Positions 1 to 15,800 are shown, numbered from the stretch's first letter. The stretch is DNA of 64,000 nucleotides from Stenogyne calaminthoides (GCA_037126765.1 JBBCBC010000002.1:50348889-50412888), one strand, 5' to 3'. Notes: generated from the letters alone by a model not told the origin. Program-made: numbers and translations.

Positions 1-74
1 AAATATGAAGTTTTTCAATATAATAATATAGTAACACTTATACATAGATGTAATAACACACAAAAATTTGACAA

Positions 75-157
75 AAAAAAATCATGTGTTCAATAGGAAT
101 CGAACCTATGCCAAATTCATTAACAAAAAATTTAAACCACTAGGCTACAACACATAT
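75..157 (-). other. tRNA-like Pol III unit (degenerate tRNA or SINE head)
   Basis: On the minus strand the segment has an exact A-box match (TAGCCTAGTGG) and an exact B-box match (GGTTCGATTCC). The T-arm has a perfect 5-bp stem (ATAGG/CCTAT) around TTCGATT. The acceptor ends pair at only 5 of 7 positions, and the centre does not give a convincing anticodon arm. A run of nine T on the minus strand just downstream (around 74-82) would serve as a Pol III terminator. It is therefore either a decayed tRNA gene or the tRNA-derived head of a SINE; no body or tail of a longer SINE is obvious. Confidence 0.5.
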
Positions 158-679
158 TTAATAAAAATATTATTCTATAAATATATATTCGTCTGCGCCA
201 ACCTAAAATCCACTACCCGCGCCTTGTCCGTCCCGCCCATGCCCCTGCCTGACCCGTCTGTCCAAACCCACAAATTTTAAATTATTTTTACCTTATTTAT
301 ATTTTATTGTACATAACATTAGTATGCAATATTTCACATAAACATTCTCTATGGTTTGAATTTGTAAACAAATTTGAGAAAAAGAAACGGAAAGAAATCT
401 CAATACAACAACAGTCAACTCTTGAATATAAAAATCCGACAACTCGCAAAATTGCAGGATAAAAAAAGGAAAAACGAATCCCAAATTCCAAGCAATTCGG
501 GAATACGCGTCTCAAGACTACTTCCCCAAATCATCTTTTTGATTCTCTCCGACATCTCACAGTTTTTTTCCAGAAGCAACGAATCCTTAAAACACACTCA
601 AACACGCAGATCTGCACCATAATTTCCCCTTATATATTTTACTCAAAAAATACTCCATTACCGAAAAAAAGGGTAAAAT
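158..679. other. Upstream region of the GT92 gene
   Basis: No gene is supported here. Positions about 190-270 are C-rich, unlike the AT-rich surroundings, and resemble the pyrimidine-rich internal part of the hAT element near 25 kb; no ends were found. A TATA-like run (TTATATATTT) near 629-638 lies about 45 bp before the GT92 start codon, which would imply a very short leader, so it may not be the real TATA box. Confidence 0.3.
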
Positions 680-2452
680 ATGGATTCTTCAGATCAACGC
701 CGCAGGCGTAAACGCTCACTCAGACAATCTTATCCATGCTCATATTTCCATCTCCACTTATTTTCAGTAAGACTCTTCATCGTATGTTTCATTTTCTTGA
801 TTTTTCTCCGTTTTTTATCCTTCACGAATTCCTCTGCTTCCTCTGCTTTTCACCCTGTTTTAGTTGTTTCAAGCTTATCTCTATTGTCGTCTTCTAGTTC
901 AAGAACGGTTAAATCAGTTAAAGAATCTGGTAATTTGTTACCCCCATTGAAAATTGAGAGCCGGGTTTTGTTCCCTGATCATGTATTGTTGTTGGTGAGC
1001 GGTGGAATTGAAATTGGGAGGGTTTTTGATGAGTTTGAGTGTGTTTATTATGGTAAAAAATTTGATGGATTTAGGAGTAATGAAACTCTTGATTTTGTTA
1101 AGAAAAAAGTGTTATCTGTAGATGAGTATGATGGGTTTAGGTCAATTGTTAGGTGTCCACTTCCATTGTTGGATTATTCAAATGTTGTCCTGCTTTTGAA
1201 GAAGAGTGGTAAAAATGGAATCTTGAGGGATAAAATTAGGGTTTTGATTAGTAATCATAGTGTTAAATCATGGGAAAATGTTGTGTATTCTGCCACTGTG
1301 GATAGGGATACTGCTGTTGTGTTTGTAAAGGGATTGAATTTGAGGCCTGATAGGGAATCTGACCCTAGTCAATTTAGCTGCCATTATGGATTAGGGAAAT
1401 GGGAAAGAAATGGTAGGTTTACGCTCTCCGTGAAGGCCTTAACAGCCGCTCAGGAGATCGTTAGGTGTCCTTTGCCGATGAGTATTAGGAACAATCTTGA
1501 TAGGGGTCGGGGGGTTCGTGTAACTGTGGGGGTTACTCCCCCCCGTCATGCTCGTTCCCTTATGCCCTCTGTGGCTAAGATATATGGTTCGGAATTGAAT
1601 GATAAGAAGAAAAAATACGAGCTTTGCGTGTGTTCGATGGTTTGGAATCAGGCTTCGGCTATCCAAGAATGGATCAAGTATCATTCTTGGCTCGGAGTTG
1701 AGAGATGGTTTATCTATGACAATAATAGTGATGATGGAATCGATGGGGCGATTCAAGATCTTGGTCGAGATAATTATAATATTACACGGCACGTTTGGCC
1801 TTGGATTAAGACCCAAGAAGCCGGATTCTCACATTGTGCACTCAGAGCAAAGGACGAATGCAATTGGGTCTCGTTTATGGATGTAGACGAGTATTTTTAC
1901 TTCTCGAATGCGTCTCAGAATTCGCTGCGGGCCCTAGTGACGAACTTCTCATCGTCATCGGTTGCAGAAATCAGAACGTCGTGCCACAGTTTCGGGCCAT
2001 CAGGCCTGAAATCACGGCCCGAACGGGGAGTCACGGTTGGGTACACTTGTCGGTTACAGAGTCCCGAGAGGCATAAGTCGATCATTAGACCGGATGAGTT
2101 GGACCCCACCTTGCTGAATGTGGTGCACCATTTCCATCTCATGAAGGGGTTTGAGTACATGAATTTGCCTCAAAGTGTGGCTATTCTCAACCACTACAAA
2201 TACCAAGTGTGGGAGGTTTTCCGAGCGAAGTTTTACAGACGAGTTGCTACGTATGTTGTGGATTGGAGAGAGAATCAAAATGAAGGTTCTAGAGACAGAG
2301 CTCCGGGGTTGGGGACGGAGGCCATCGAGCCTCCTGATTGGCCGGATAGGTTCTGTGAGGTGTGGGATACGGGCTTGAGAGAGTTTGTGTTGGCGAATTT
2401 ATCTGATGGTTCGAGCGGTTTGCTTCCCTGGGAGATGCATAAAGATCATTGA
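680..2452 (+). CDS. Glycosyltransferase family 92 (DUF23) type II membrane protein
   Basis: An intronless reading frame encodes 590 residues. A basic N-terminus is followed by one hydrophobic stretch (about residues 29-48), the layout of a Golgi type II signal anchor with a lumenal catalytic domain. The GT92 domain spans about residues 311-560. It begins at ELCVCSMVWNQA and contains FMDVDEY, whose DVDE (401-404) is the expected metal and nucleotide-sugar binding site. The protein resembles the uncharacterised plant GT92 group typified by Arabidopsis At1g27200 and castor RCOM_0530710. Within GT92, the GALS proteins are beta-1,4-galactan synthases, so a cell-wall galactosyl or arabinosyl transferase role is possible, but the substrate is inferred only. 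The first ATG is chosen because it leaves the basic and hydrophobic anchor intact. The gene converges on the PP2A gene downstream. Confidence 0.93.
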   Translation: MDSSDQRRRRKRSLRQSYPCSYFHLHLFSVRLFIVCFIFLIFLRFLSFTNSSASSAFHPVLVVSSLSLLSSSSSRTVKSVKESGNLLPPLKIESRVLFPDHVLLLVSGGIEIGRVFDEFECVYYGKKFDGFRSNETLDFVKKKVLSVDEYDGFRSIVRCPLPLLDYSNVVLLLKKSGKNGILRDKIRVLISNHSVKSWENVVYSATVDRDTAVVFVKGLNLRPDRESDPSQFSCHYGLGKWERNGRFTLSVKALTAAQEIVRCPLPMSIRNNLDRGRGVRVTVGVTPPRHARSLMPSVAKIYGSELNDKKKKYELCVCSMVWNQASAIQEWIKYHSWLGVERWFIYDNNSDDGIDGAIQDLGRDNYNITRHVWPWIKTQEAGFSHCALRAKDECNWVSFMDVDEYFYFSNASQNSLRALVTNFSSSSVAEIRTSCHSFGPSGLKSRPERGVTVGYTCRLQSPERHKSIIRPDELDPTLLNVVHHFHLMKGFEYMNLPQSVAILNHYKYQVWEVFRAKFYRRVATYVVDWRENQNEGSRDRAPGLGTEAIEPPDWPDRFCEVWDTGLREFVLANLSDGSSGLLPWEMHKDH

Positions 2453-2881
2453 GGCTTTCATGCTCATTGTAAAGGAGATTCATTCATTCATTGTTTGGTT
2501 GTTTTACACGTTTTTTTTGTTCATTTTAGGGAGGCTGGATCAAAAAGATTATAGGTTTTGTTACAGGAATTTCACATAGTTGTAACTTTGATGAGGGTGT
2601 AACATTATTCTTTGCTCCATTCTTGATTTATTACTGATTTGGTACATTTTCCCTATCTTTTGTTTTGATTATTTGATTTCACTGATATTTGAGCTCAAAA
2701 ATTTGAAAATAAGAGCTCAAGTTTTAGCCATCATAATATCGATCCAAGAAAAATGGAGAGAGTTTATGAATTTGATGCAGTTGCAACTTCAAAAAATGTA
2801 GGGTTTAGGTTTCATGCAAAAGTGCTTCACATAATCTATCACCAGAATTTAGAACTTCTTCATACATAGTATCAAAGAGCT

Positions 2882-3266
2882 CTATTTTTCAATGTGCGCC
2901 TCATTTCGAATCCTTGTATGGAACCTATTGATGTAATCAGAGAAAGTTCCATCATCAATATGATCTTTATAAATCGACGAATGGCTCGTGGACCCAGCAT
3001 CTTCCTCCATCAAATAGATTTGCATCTTAGGTTTACTTGCTTCATGGGATTGTGATTTCTTCTCTTGATGAACTGGAAAAGGGATCAACGCGAGCAGAAA
3101 CGGCCTTCTTTCCACTCGAATTAAGAGCTGGCAATGAATACGATAAGCGTTTGATGATGTTCATCTCCAGCTCCATTGATCTCTCACAAAGAGAATTGCT
3201 TTTCTGCATCTTTTTATGTGTCATTTTAGGAATTCGGAAATGATCTCTAAGCAATGCTATTTTCAA
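2882..3266 (-). pseudogene. Possible small gene, interrupted by a frame change
   Basis: Two overlapping minus-strand frames look like parts of one short, hydrophilic, Ser-rich protein. The upstream part (from an ATG at 3266, or the internal ATG at about 3173 in the same frame) ends at a stop near 3042. The downstream part continues in another frame to a stop at 2882 and contains a Met-Glu-Glu-Asp stretch, a Ser-Thr-Ser run and a basic Arg/His-rich C-terminus. This reminds me of small uncharacterised plant proteins with an acidic LMEED segment and a C-terminal basic helix, but I cannot name the family. One base change near 3050-3090 would join the frames. It may be a pseudogene, a sequencing error or chance. 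Confidence 0.3.
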
Positions 3267-3599
3267 TGCCCAAAACCTACTAATGAGCTTTCAGGAATCT
3301 GTATGACTAGTGCAATGAGTTAATTTCAATGCTATTTTCAATTGAAAGGGGGGGAAACCAACTAATGAGATTCTGAAAACTGGATCCTATAAATTACAAA
3401 AACACAAAAAATATAAAATATAACCGTCGCTTTGCTTTCTGCTATTGGGGAAAATATACAGAATACTCTGTCTGTGCCTTGGTTAGTTATCCATTCAGCA
3501 AACTCCAAACTAATTCAATGATAATAATCCTCAGATAACAACACTTTCTTCTTAAAGACACATCATCTACTGTAATACAGCAAGGGTGCGGTGTTGCGT
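3267..3599. other. 3' flank of the PP2A gene
   Basis: AT-rich sequence between the doubtful small gene and the PP2A stop codon. It probably carries the PP2A 3' UTR on the minus strand. No other feature was seen. Confidence 0.4.
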
Positions 3600-7122
<3,523 letters not shown>

Positions 7123-7183
7123 TTTCGCTTAATTTTCTTTCTCTTGGAAAAAATCTTACCTATTCAGCTGCTTAATCTTCGAT

Positions 7184-7254
7184 CTGAAATACAAATCTTA
7201 GCTCAAATTCAAAAACTTAAAAGAAAGAAAAAGAAAAAAGGAACATAAAATCAC
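7184..7254 (-). other. Probable intron in the PP2A 5' UTR
   Basis: Reading the minus strand, TCTCAG|GTGATTTT (donor near 7254) and TTTGTATTTCAG|ATCG (acceptor at 7184) frame a 71-bp AT-rich segment before the start codon at 7122. Leader introns are common in plant PP2A genes. An alternative donor-like GGTAAG at about 7160-7155 lacks a matching acceptor before the ATG. Confidence 0.5.
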
Positions 7255-7587
7255 CTGAGATCTAGAATCGGCGTTTTCTAGGCAAAACCGCCACACTTTT
7301 CCTTCATGATTTTTTACTAGTGAGATTCGTCGGCATCTACGATAATCAAAATTGATAATTAATTAAGATTTTTTTTTCCTCTTTTTTTTCACATATTTGT
7401 AAATGAACTGTATATACAAACAACGGAGATCTACGTATGCTTGTGTTTTGAAATTTTAGTTATGATTAGATTTATTGGATTATTTACACATTTGTAGTTT
7501 AATTTATTGGAATACATAAAAAAATAAAAAGAAATAAATAGTCAGCGTTCACGTCATTGAGAGTATAGAGAATCCCAAAATTTTATC

Positions 7588-7612
7588 GACACGTGACTTA
7601 CACGTCATCAAA
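7588..7612. promoter_or_regulatory. G-box and ACGTCA element in the PP2A promoter
   Basis: CACGTG at 7590-7595 is followed by TACACGTCATC at about 7600-7610, roughly 470 bp upstream of the PP2A start codon and about 335 bp beyond the predicted leader intron. bZIP and bHLH factors bind such ACGT cores. Function is inferred from the motif only. Confidence 0.35.
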
Positions 7613-7619
7613 ACGGCGT

Positions 7620-9223
7620 TATTTGCATTTTTTCAGCAAAAAAATGGGACCAAAATTGAACAATCAATTTAATTATGGAATTAAAATTGGATAGTTAAAT
7701 TTTTTGAGATAAAAAATGAACAGTAAATAAGTCATGGACAAAAAAAACTTACTTTTTTTTCCATAATTTTGCATATGCACAAGCCTCCAACCCCACCTTT
7801 TTTAATACAAAATTATTTTAAAGATCCATAATTTGAAGTTCTTAAGCCCATTTCCTTTGTAAATTGGGTAATTAGGCTTTATGGCCCAATATACTCGGTC
7901 CAGCATAGTGGAGAGAGTCCACTGTAGTAGAATTTAGGAGTGAATGAAATATATTGCCTTTTAAATATGCATATAAGGAATTTAAATGAACCAAATTGAG
8001 TCCAACCTTATAGTGTTTGAGTTTGACTCATTATTCTTCGAGTTAGCTCGTGACCGTACTAATGTACCGAATATCATTGAACTTAAAGTTTATTTATTTA
8101 GGTTATTATTAAACGGAGTATAATTTAATTTTTTTCGAACTAAAACTCAATAATTCACGAGCAATTTGATTTGATTACAAGTTTTATACAAGGCGACCAT
8201 AGTGGATATATGAGGGTCTTGCCTCTCTATTGCAGTAGAATTTTATTGCTTGTTAGCTCCTTAATATAATTTTTTACCTTTTTAGGTCAATCACATTATG
8301 AAACAATAAATTGGACTGCCTTTTGGATGCTTAATTATTATATGAAAATCAAGAATTATTAGATAGTGAAATAAAGTAAAAAGAAAATTATATCGAACTA
8401 CTTTATAAGCTCTTAACTAGTAAGGTCCCAAAAATAAAAAGATTCAAAAAATGTCACATTGTTATATGAGAATGATCAAAATTAAATGTATTTCACACAC
8501 TTTTGAGTTTTGTCTTTTATTCATTTGACAATTTCTTTAATTAATAGTTGAGTTTTGATCATTTCACGTTACGCAGTTTAAAGTGAGCATTTCTTTAAAA
8601 TTGACAAATTGTATTTAAAATTCTGATTAATTATTCGCTCCAAATAAAATTATATTTTTTTTTAAGAAAATTGATTGGTTTTTTCAGTAGCCACGAGATT
8701 AGAGAATCTGAAAATAGCTTTGCAAGTTTGAATGGACCAAAGACCAAAATAGTGACACTTCTCCCTAACAAAAGAATCTGATGAAAAAGACTAACCCCCA
8801 AAGATATGCCTGCTTTATTTTCTCCCTTTATTTTTATTTTTCAGGTGCTAAAACACCTTTAAATGGTGGATTCCCCCTTTTTTTTCTTTAGAACACTGAA
8901 CACATGCCAACTTCACAACTCAAATATTTTTTATTTAAATAACCTAATTAAAGATAAAGCTTAAATTCGACTTTCCTTTTGGATTCTTAATCAATAAATA
9001 AATGGCGGCTAGTGTAGGAAAGTTTGTATTACGAATTATAAATATTAATTTTATAATTAATTAAGTTAGGGAAATTTCGAGTATCGAATGTAACAAGCCT
9101 GAATTAATTTCTTATATTCAGTAGTCAAGAAATTTTGATCCTATTCTCACAGAAATAATACATTAAAAAGAGAGGGAAAACTCTAACGTTATTCTAACTA
9201 AGCTTCTTCATTAATCATCCTGC
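7620..9223. other. AT-rich intergenic spacer between PP2A and CLE
   Basis: No open frame, tRNA or clear transposon ends were recognised. The sequence is uniformly AT-rich with short A/T runs. The distal part of the PP2A promoter and the 3' flank of the CLE gene must lie here. Confidence 0.4.
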
Positions 9224-10497
9224 CTAAGCTTGGCCTGGTGGTTGATGGGAATTGCCAGCTCTTCTGTTAAAAGAATAAAAAAATGTCAATTTTAGTAAAT
9301 AATTATATGGAACAAGAATAAATTGTACAGTATTTAAAATGGACTCAGTGCCTAATTATTGTATTTAAATTATTTTATAATACTAGTTTTTTGGTAAAAG
9401 GTTGGAGTAAAAATGGAGGAGAGAGAGGAGGAAAAGGAAAACTCGAAAAGAAAAGGTAACATTAAAAGGTGAAAGGCCTCAAAAGTGTAGAAAACAAAAT
9501 GAAATTAATGTTTAAATGAAACTTTAATAAATTTGTTCAAGAAAGGATAAAGTGAGTCCTTTTCTGCTTTTGGTCACGCTAATTTTAAGATGCATGATAA
9601 AGCAATCTTTGTCTTGAAATTCATAAGTTGTAGTAGTACTAGTATAACAGCTGTCACACGCACGTATGTTATGGATTAGATTTACAACCATGTAAATAAT
9701 ACTAGTAGTATATATTGAATAATAAAGGAAAATAAGTAACATCACATATTTTTAAAAAAAAAATTTGCAATCAAAATTACATATTTCACTTCATGGTGTT
9801 TCATCTTATGTTTCATTACTTTTAATACATGACAATTGCTTTTAATAATTATTTGTGATGTCAATTGTCAGTTGTTACACATTTTACGTATCTAAAATAG
9901 TAAAACACGAGATAAAACACTAAAATGAAATATGAAATCCATGCCGAAAAAATTAATAATCGTTTATTTCTCTATTATATTAAAGAAAGTTAAAGAACTA
10001 GAATTAGTTCTACTCCTTAAATTAATTAGGAACTTCAAATACTTCAATCACTATAAGAAATCATTATTTAGCAAAAAAAGAATTAATTAAAAAAATTAGT
10101 TGCTAATAGTCATATATAGTATCCAACTCTAGCTCCATGTATCAACACTAGATTTTGTAGCTAGGTAGAGTCTCCTAATCATTAGCAGCAAGTACAATTC
10201 TACAAATGCATGTTTCAACAACAACAAAAACTGCTCTTTCATATATATATATATAGTAAATTTCGTACATATATAGAATAATTAAGATTTGGAAGAAATA
10301 AATAAGTATAAATTTGGTACTTACCTGTTATGAATGGGATCAGGTCCATTGGGAATTCTTCTTTTGCTGACATAGTTGATGACGTCACTCCCTTTACGAT
10401 GATGCTTCGTGTTTCTATCACCTGCAGCGGCACTCATGGAGAAGCAAACCACCAAAAGTAGGCCCCACAACAGCTTCACTACCTTACTAATTCTCAT
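9224..10497 (-). CDS. CLE25-like: CLE25/CLE26-type secreted signalling peptide precursor
   Basis: Two exons: 10497-10325 and 9263-9224. The donor is AACAG|GTAAGT and the acceptor TTTTAACAG|A. Together they encode a 70-residue prepropeptide. Residues 1-25 form a basic and then hydrophobic signal peptide ending in Ala-Ala-Ala. Residues 46-58 are RRIPNGPDPIHNR, a full CLE motif closest to the CLE25/CLE26 group (R-K-V-P-N/R-G-P-D-P-I-H-N). The exon junction falls inside the last Arg codon of the motif, and exon 2 adds a 12-residue tail rich in Pro, Gln and Gly before TAG. CLE25/26 peptides signal through CLAVATA/BAM receptor kinases in phloem and root; CLE25 is a dehydration signal that raises ABA in Arabidopsis. 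The intron is about 1.06 kb, so the gene is split across frames. The role is inferred from the peptide. Confidence 0.87.
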
Positions 10498-10565
10498 CTT
10501 CTCTTAAGATATTTAAATCCCCTGTATATATATTTTCTGGGATTAATTCTTATTAATTCGCATTT

Positions 10566-10692
10566 TGCAGTTATATATAAGGAGATACCGGTTATCTTTA
10601 CTGCATGGCTACGTTTGGTGATCTTATTTCTATCTATTTTTTAGAGAGAGAGAGAGGGTAAGAGAAGAAGTTAGAGAGAGAGAGAGTGTGTC
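10566..10692 (-). promoter_or_regulatory. Core promoter of the CLE gene with TATA box and GA repeats
   Basis: A TATATATAA run on the minus strand at about 10572-10580 lies roughly 80 bp upstream of the CLE start codon, a sensible TATA position. Just upstream, two (GA)n runs (about 10642-10655 and 10673-10685) form GAGA-type motifs that recruit BPC proteins in plants. Confidence 0.45.
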
Positions 10693-12835
10693 CGAACATG
10701 GAAGGATGGGTAACATATCTTGCTTTATAACGAGGGATTCTCATTCTATTACTATATCACAATCTTCTTTTCTTTTCTTTTGCTTTGATTTCTGTGTATT
10801 CTATTTTCATGCACATACATTAATATACATTAATTCCAGCTTTAATTGCCTTTATCACTTAATTGCCATAATGCTTACGTGCAACTAATTCTTAAGTACT
10901 GTGTGCTCCCTCAACTTAAATATTAATTTTACGTACAATTGTTAATTTCAAATAATATTTAATTTCTATAAGAGGACTTTTTTTAATTATAAAACGGATG
11001 TCATCATTATTGATATGTACTTGAAATTATTTTATTAATAGATGAATCAAACTACGAAAAATGTATACTTTGTGACAAAAATCTTGCATGTTTAAAAGCA
11101 AAGAACTCGATACAGATGCCAATCTTCAAACAGAAGAGTATGGATGCACCACTATATAAAGAAGCATGCTATAGTTGGTTTATCATATTGTAAGAAAAGG
11201 GAACCACCAACGTACAAAAAAAAAAAAAAAAAAAGGAAATGTTATTGATTATATTTTCTTATCTCTTACTCACAAAAAAAAAAAAATAAAAGGAAACTAA
11301 TTTACAAACTTTTTGGTATAATTTGGAATCATTTTGGATCCGTAATATTCCATTTAATAAGTATATATATGTACAATTAATGATTATTATTATCAGTATG
11401 TATACATGTCTGTATATAAATACAGTACTTGTACATCAACATGATAAGATGAAATACAAATTAAATATTTAGATGATGCAACGAGCTTGAGGAACATATG
11501 AGTTGTAATATATGTCCAAGAAAACAATACATACATATATATGTTTGGACTTTTGTCTTATATTTGGACAGTACTTTAAAATGTCTGCAATCAACTGATT
11601 AGTAAAATGATTAACAGACATGGTCCACATATATATTCTCACTTTCTTGAACCACATAGTATATATATTTAATTTTCTATTTTGCAATAAAAGTCGCATC
11701 ATCGCATGAATTAGATAAATTATAAGAGGGGCCGGGTTAAATCATACTTCCATCGTCTCAGGTATAAGTTTCTCACTTTTCTTTGTTATCCGTCCCACTA
11801 TAAGTTTTCTCTTTCATAAATGGAAAAAGTAATTTTATTATCCATAATTTTTATTCTTACTTTTTACATAATATTACAAAAATGTCACTCACTACTCCAC
11901 TCCACATACATTTTTCCTCTCTTTCAATACCCAAAATTACCCTTCATTTTTATTATTATTTCTTAATTAAAATACCCAAAAGAAATGGAAAAACTTATAA
12001 CAGGACGGATGGAGTAATAAGCAAATCATACCGAAATTGAGTATATAACAGAGAATTTATACTCATAAATTTTAATCTTTGTACTCACATATCCTCTATT
12101 AAGATATGATCTTCTCAAATTGATGGAATGAAGAATATTTGAAAGAGACTAAAGATGTACAGTAAAGTTGCAGTGAGGTTTCAATTCGGGTATATTACGT
12201 TATATATACACCCCCCTACTCCCTAATCTGAAAAATATGGCCTATTCATATAACGACGCCATACAACATTTAAAAAAGTATAAACACTAGCTAATAGAAT
12301 ACTTAATTAGAGGATCATGATCAAAATAAATAAATTTATAAATGTTTAAAATGAGCATTTAGAAAGAAATTTAATAATCAAGTTCATGCTTTTTTATTAA
12401 ATTGCGGCATGCTACTCTTCTTAATTTAAACTATACCTTACTTTAGAAAGAAAAAATAATAATTTATATGAAAATGTAAGATGAAGACTCTTTACATGAG
12501 ACGATCTCATACATATAACACGTGCATCCACATGTAACAAAATAAAACTGAAAGCAGAGTATAAGACCGAACCGAATCATTGAGTACCACAAAAAAAAAT
12601 GGAGTGCATAATTGCAAATCTACAATACAACTTCGATGAGCATTACATCTATTTACTCAGCAAAGTCTTAAAAATAGAACTACAAAAACTACAGCCACTA
12701 TATGAATAAAATCAATCCTATCTAGGTATATTCATCGCTACAATGTGGGATATATGATGCACATTTTAATCTACATATGCTATCAAAACAGAGGGTGGAA
12801 AACAAGGTCAAAATTTGTACAGAAATACGTATGGG
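10693..12835. other. Intergenic spacer between CLE promoter and ALA3 3' end
   Basis: AT-rich spacer with poly(A) tracts near 11216 and 11275, a Stowaway-type MITE at 11747-12014, and a fragment of the GAGACGRTCTCA repeat family near 12497-12512. No gene was recognised. Confidence 0.4.
11747..12014. mobile_element. Stowaway-type MITE
   Basis: The ends are CTTCCATCGTCTCAGGTATA and the inverted counterpart ending GGACGGATGGAG. Each is flanked by TA, the Tc1/mariner target duplication. The element is 268 bp with no coding capacity. The ends have diverged from the CTCCCTCCGTCCC consensus seen elsewhere in the window, so this is an older copy. Confidence 0.75.
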
Positions 12836-15800
12836 TCAATTCCTTCGTGGTGTCTTGGGTCGATTCTTCATGCTGGCTCTCCGTGCCACGTCCCAAGCCT
12901 TTTGCGGCACATACACACCAGCCTGTGATGCAAAAAACGATTCATAACCTGGTGAATCAAAAGCAAAACCTGTGTGCTTCGATTTCTCTCCTGGAAGTTG
13001 CATTATGGCGTAACTCCGTGCCTCATCTGGAGTTAGAGTATTAGTTCCAACTTCCAGTAGTCCGATCCTGCTGTTATCAACTTCATGTCTATGGATTTCC
13101 TGAACAATTTGATAATCATACGGGAAGAACCAGCGCTGAGCCCTGATACCAGATTAAGATTATTAACAAAACGATCGAGTAAAGTGAATTAATAGATTAA
13201 CACATCTATTAACCATGATAACATCTGCACATATAGAAAGCATTAACTTGTAATCCTTACCCCAAGTATACGAAGTCAACAAAGAGTGCAGTAGCAGGGA
13301 TAAGAAGAAGAGTGAAGTAGAAGAATGAAGTGCTCATCAGGACATAAATGACAAAATAGATATTCTCCTGAAGAAAAATGTAACATAAAGAAAGTTAGCA
13401 TCTAATAACATGAAAAGTGTTGATGTTAATAGAAAGAAAAGAAAAGCTGCCTACCTGCTCCTTAGGTAAGACGACGCCCGAGTAAATGAAGACAAATACA
13501 AACCATGCTGCTAGGCTACCTCCAACACTGATGTAATGCCATCTAGTAATGGTGTTACACATCATCAGGAGACGCAGATTGACGGTCACAACAACGCATG
13601 TGAAGGCCATCGTACTCACATCCCACAGCCCAAATATCTTACCAGCTGAATTTACGGCTTGACTACTCGAATCAACAATAAAGTAGTACAAAATTAGTGA
13701 CTGATAAATTGCAAAAAAGGCCCATGTTGCTACAACTCTCCATCTGAAAAATGTGTTCCTTATTCCTTCCTTGTACAACTCGGGGTATTGCTTGGAAAGT
13801 GTAGCACTAACATCCTACAGAAAAATTATGTTGGAAAACCATTTCAAAAAGGTGAACTTTATCAGAAAACATGGTAAACCTGAACATTCATTCAATACCT
13901 TGTCAAAAAGTCCAATAATAATCACAGGCAGGGCTGTAAAGATAACATTGTAGAGAGACTGAAACCAATCATCATAGAACCTTTGACCAGAAAATCCAGT
14001 TTGGAATGTGAACCAAAATTGAGTGAGTGTGAACGTCAAGTTCTTATAGAAGAAGTATGTGACAACCTGCAAAAAGTTTAGAGAAGCTGATAATTTTGTG
14101 AACAGATTGTAAGCTTAGTGGAGACAAAGGTGCAGGAGGAGAACAAACCTTGCATATTCTATGATATGACCATCGACCATGGACAAGGAGTAAATCTGTA
14201 AGAAAGCGGAATTGTGCAATAGCAAAATCACTGGCCATCACTGCCTGCATACCTTCCTGTCCACTTATTCCAACACCAACATGTGCAGCCTGAATCATGC
14301 TAACATCATTAGCACCATCACCAATACTAAGGGTAATCCGATTTGCCCCCTTCTTAACAAGGCTCGTAACCTGAAACCAGAAAAAGTGATTAAATCACCA
14401 CTTAATATCCATAGGGCGTATCATGGGAAGAATGATAAAAGGACTTTAAAAGGTATTAGTTTGATAATTAGTTGTTTCATTAAAAGGTATTACTTTCTTT
14501 ATTATAAAGTATTATTTGCAAAACAGGTGCACGGTAAAACAGGTTTACAAGACCAACTCATTTTTAAAACATGTTGAGGCCACCAAGGAACCTTACCTGT
14601 GCCTTCTGTAGTGGAGAAACTCGGCAGCAGACGACCGCACTGCAATTCATGCTCAAATTTAGGAGCATTACTCGTAAACTGGGATCTAATGCATACATCA
14701 AACACTTCCCATCAATCACAAGTGACAATTTTGGCCTGGATGCAGAATTTAGATACTCTTGTGCTTCCTCGGTAAATTTTTTAAGGTCATTTTTCACACT
14801 CTCTTTCATAAAACGAGCAACTTCTACTTGATCACCCTATTATTTCAAGTAAAAACATTACACTAAGTAGGCTTATGTATCACATATTTAGATGGAAAAA
14901 ACACCATATTGAATGTGACTTACCTTCTCTTCAACTTCTCTAATTTCATCCGTTTCTGAGCTGATTATAAATTGCTTCATGTTGTTATTTATTAACTTGC
15001 ATGCGTAAGCAATATTTATTGCTGTTTCCATCTTGTCTCCTGTTAGCACCCAAATTTTAATTCCAGCTCGAGCGAGGGTCTCTATGCACGCTGGTACTCC
15101 CTCCTGAAGCTTGTCTTCAATAGCAGTACATCCAATCAAAATGAGTTCTTTCTCTATTAGCTCTGAAACCTGAAACAGATTAAATATTAGGCTGTAATAA
15201 AAAAATCCATATACAGATAACAAGTTAACAAATGTAAAGACATTAAAATTAGATTACATAGTCCTTGAAGTAATTATTTATCAATACTAAAATCTCATGC
15301 AAAATCATTCAAGTTAGCAGTTCAGCACCTTCAAAGGTTACTGAATAATAGGAAAGTTGAGCAGATACTTGCAAAGTTCTTGCTAAACTTCTAAGCAGTT
15401 CGATTCCATTCCACAGGATTATCATTCCAAGATTACCAAATTTTAGGTTTGGTTATTGGTTTGATTTACCAAAATGATTACCTCCATTTTACTGACAAGT
15501 CTAACATTCTATGAGGTTATCCTAATATGGCTTGCTATCAAGTTATACATATTGGGTAAAACTAAAGGAAAACTGCTTCGAACCGAAAACATATATCAGA
15601 AAATTGTCTGCACACCTCATCCAGTTTCTTCTCCCTATCACGAAGAGCAGATTTTGCCTGAATGTATTTCTCGTTCCAATTCTCATATACGTCAGAGGTC
15701 AGATTTTTATAAGCCAAGCAAAGAGTGCGCAATCCAGAGGCTCCAAATTGCTCCAAGTGCTCCCTAGTTATTCTTCTCAAATCATTGTCACCATCAGCCA

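Noticed and set aside
1439..2278. Open frames antisense to the GT92 gene (for example 1439-1816 and 1915-2160)
   Set aside because: They lie within the GT92 coding region, have no recognisable domain, and follow from its codon usage.
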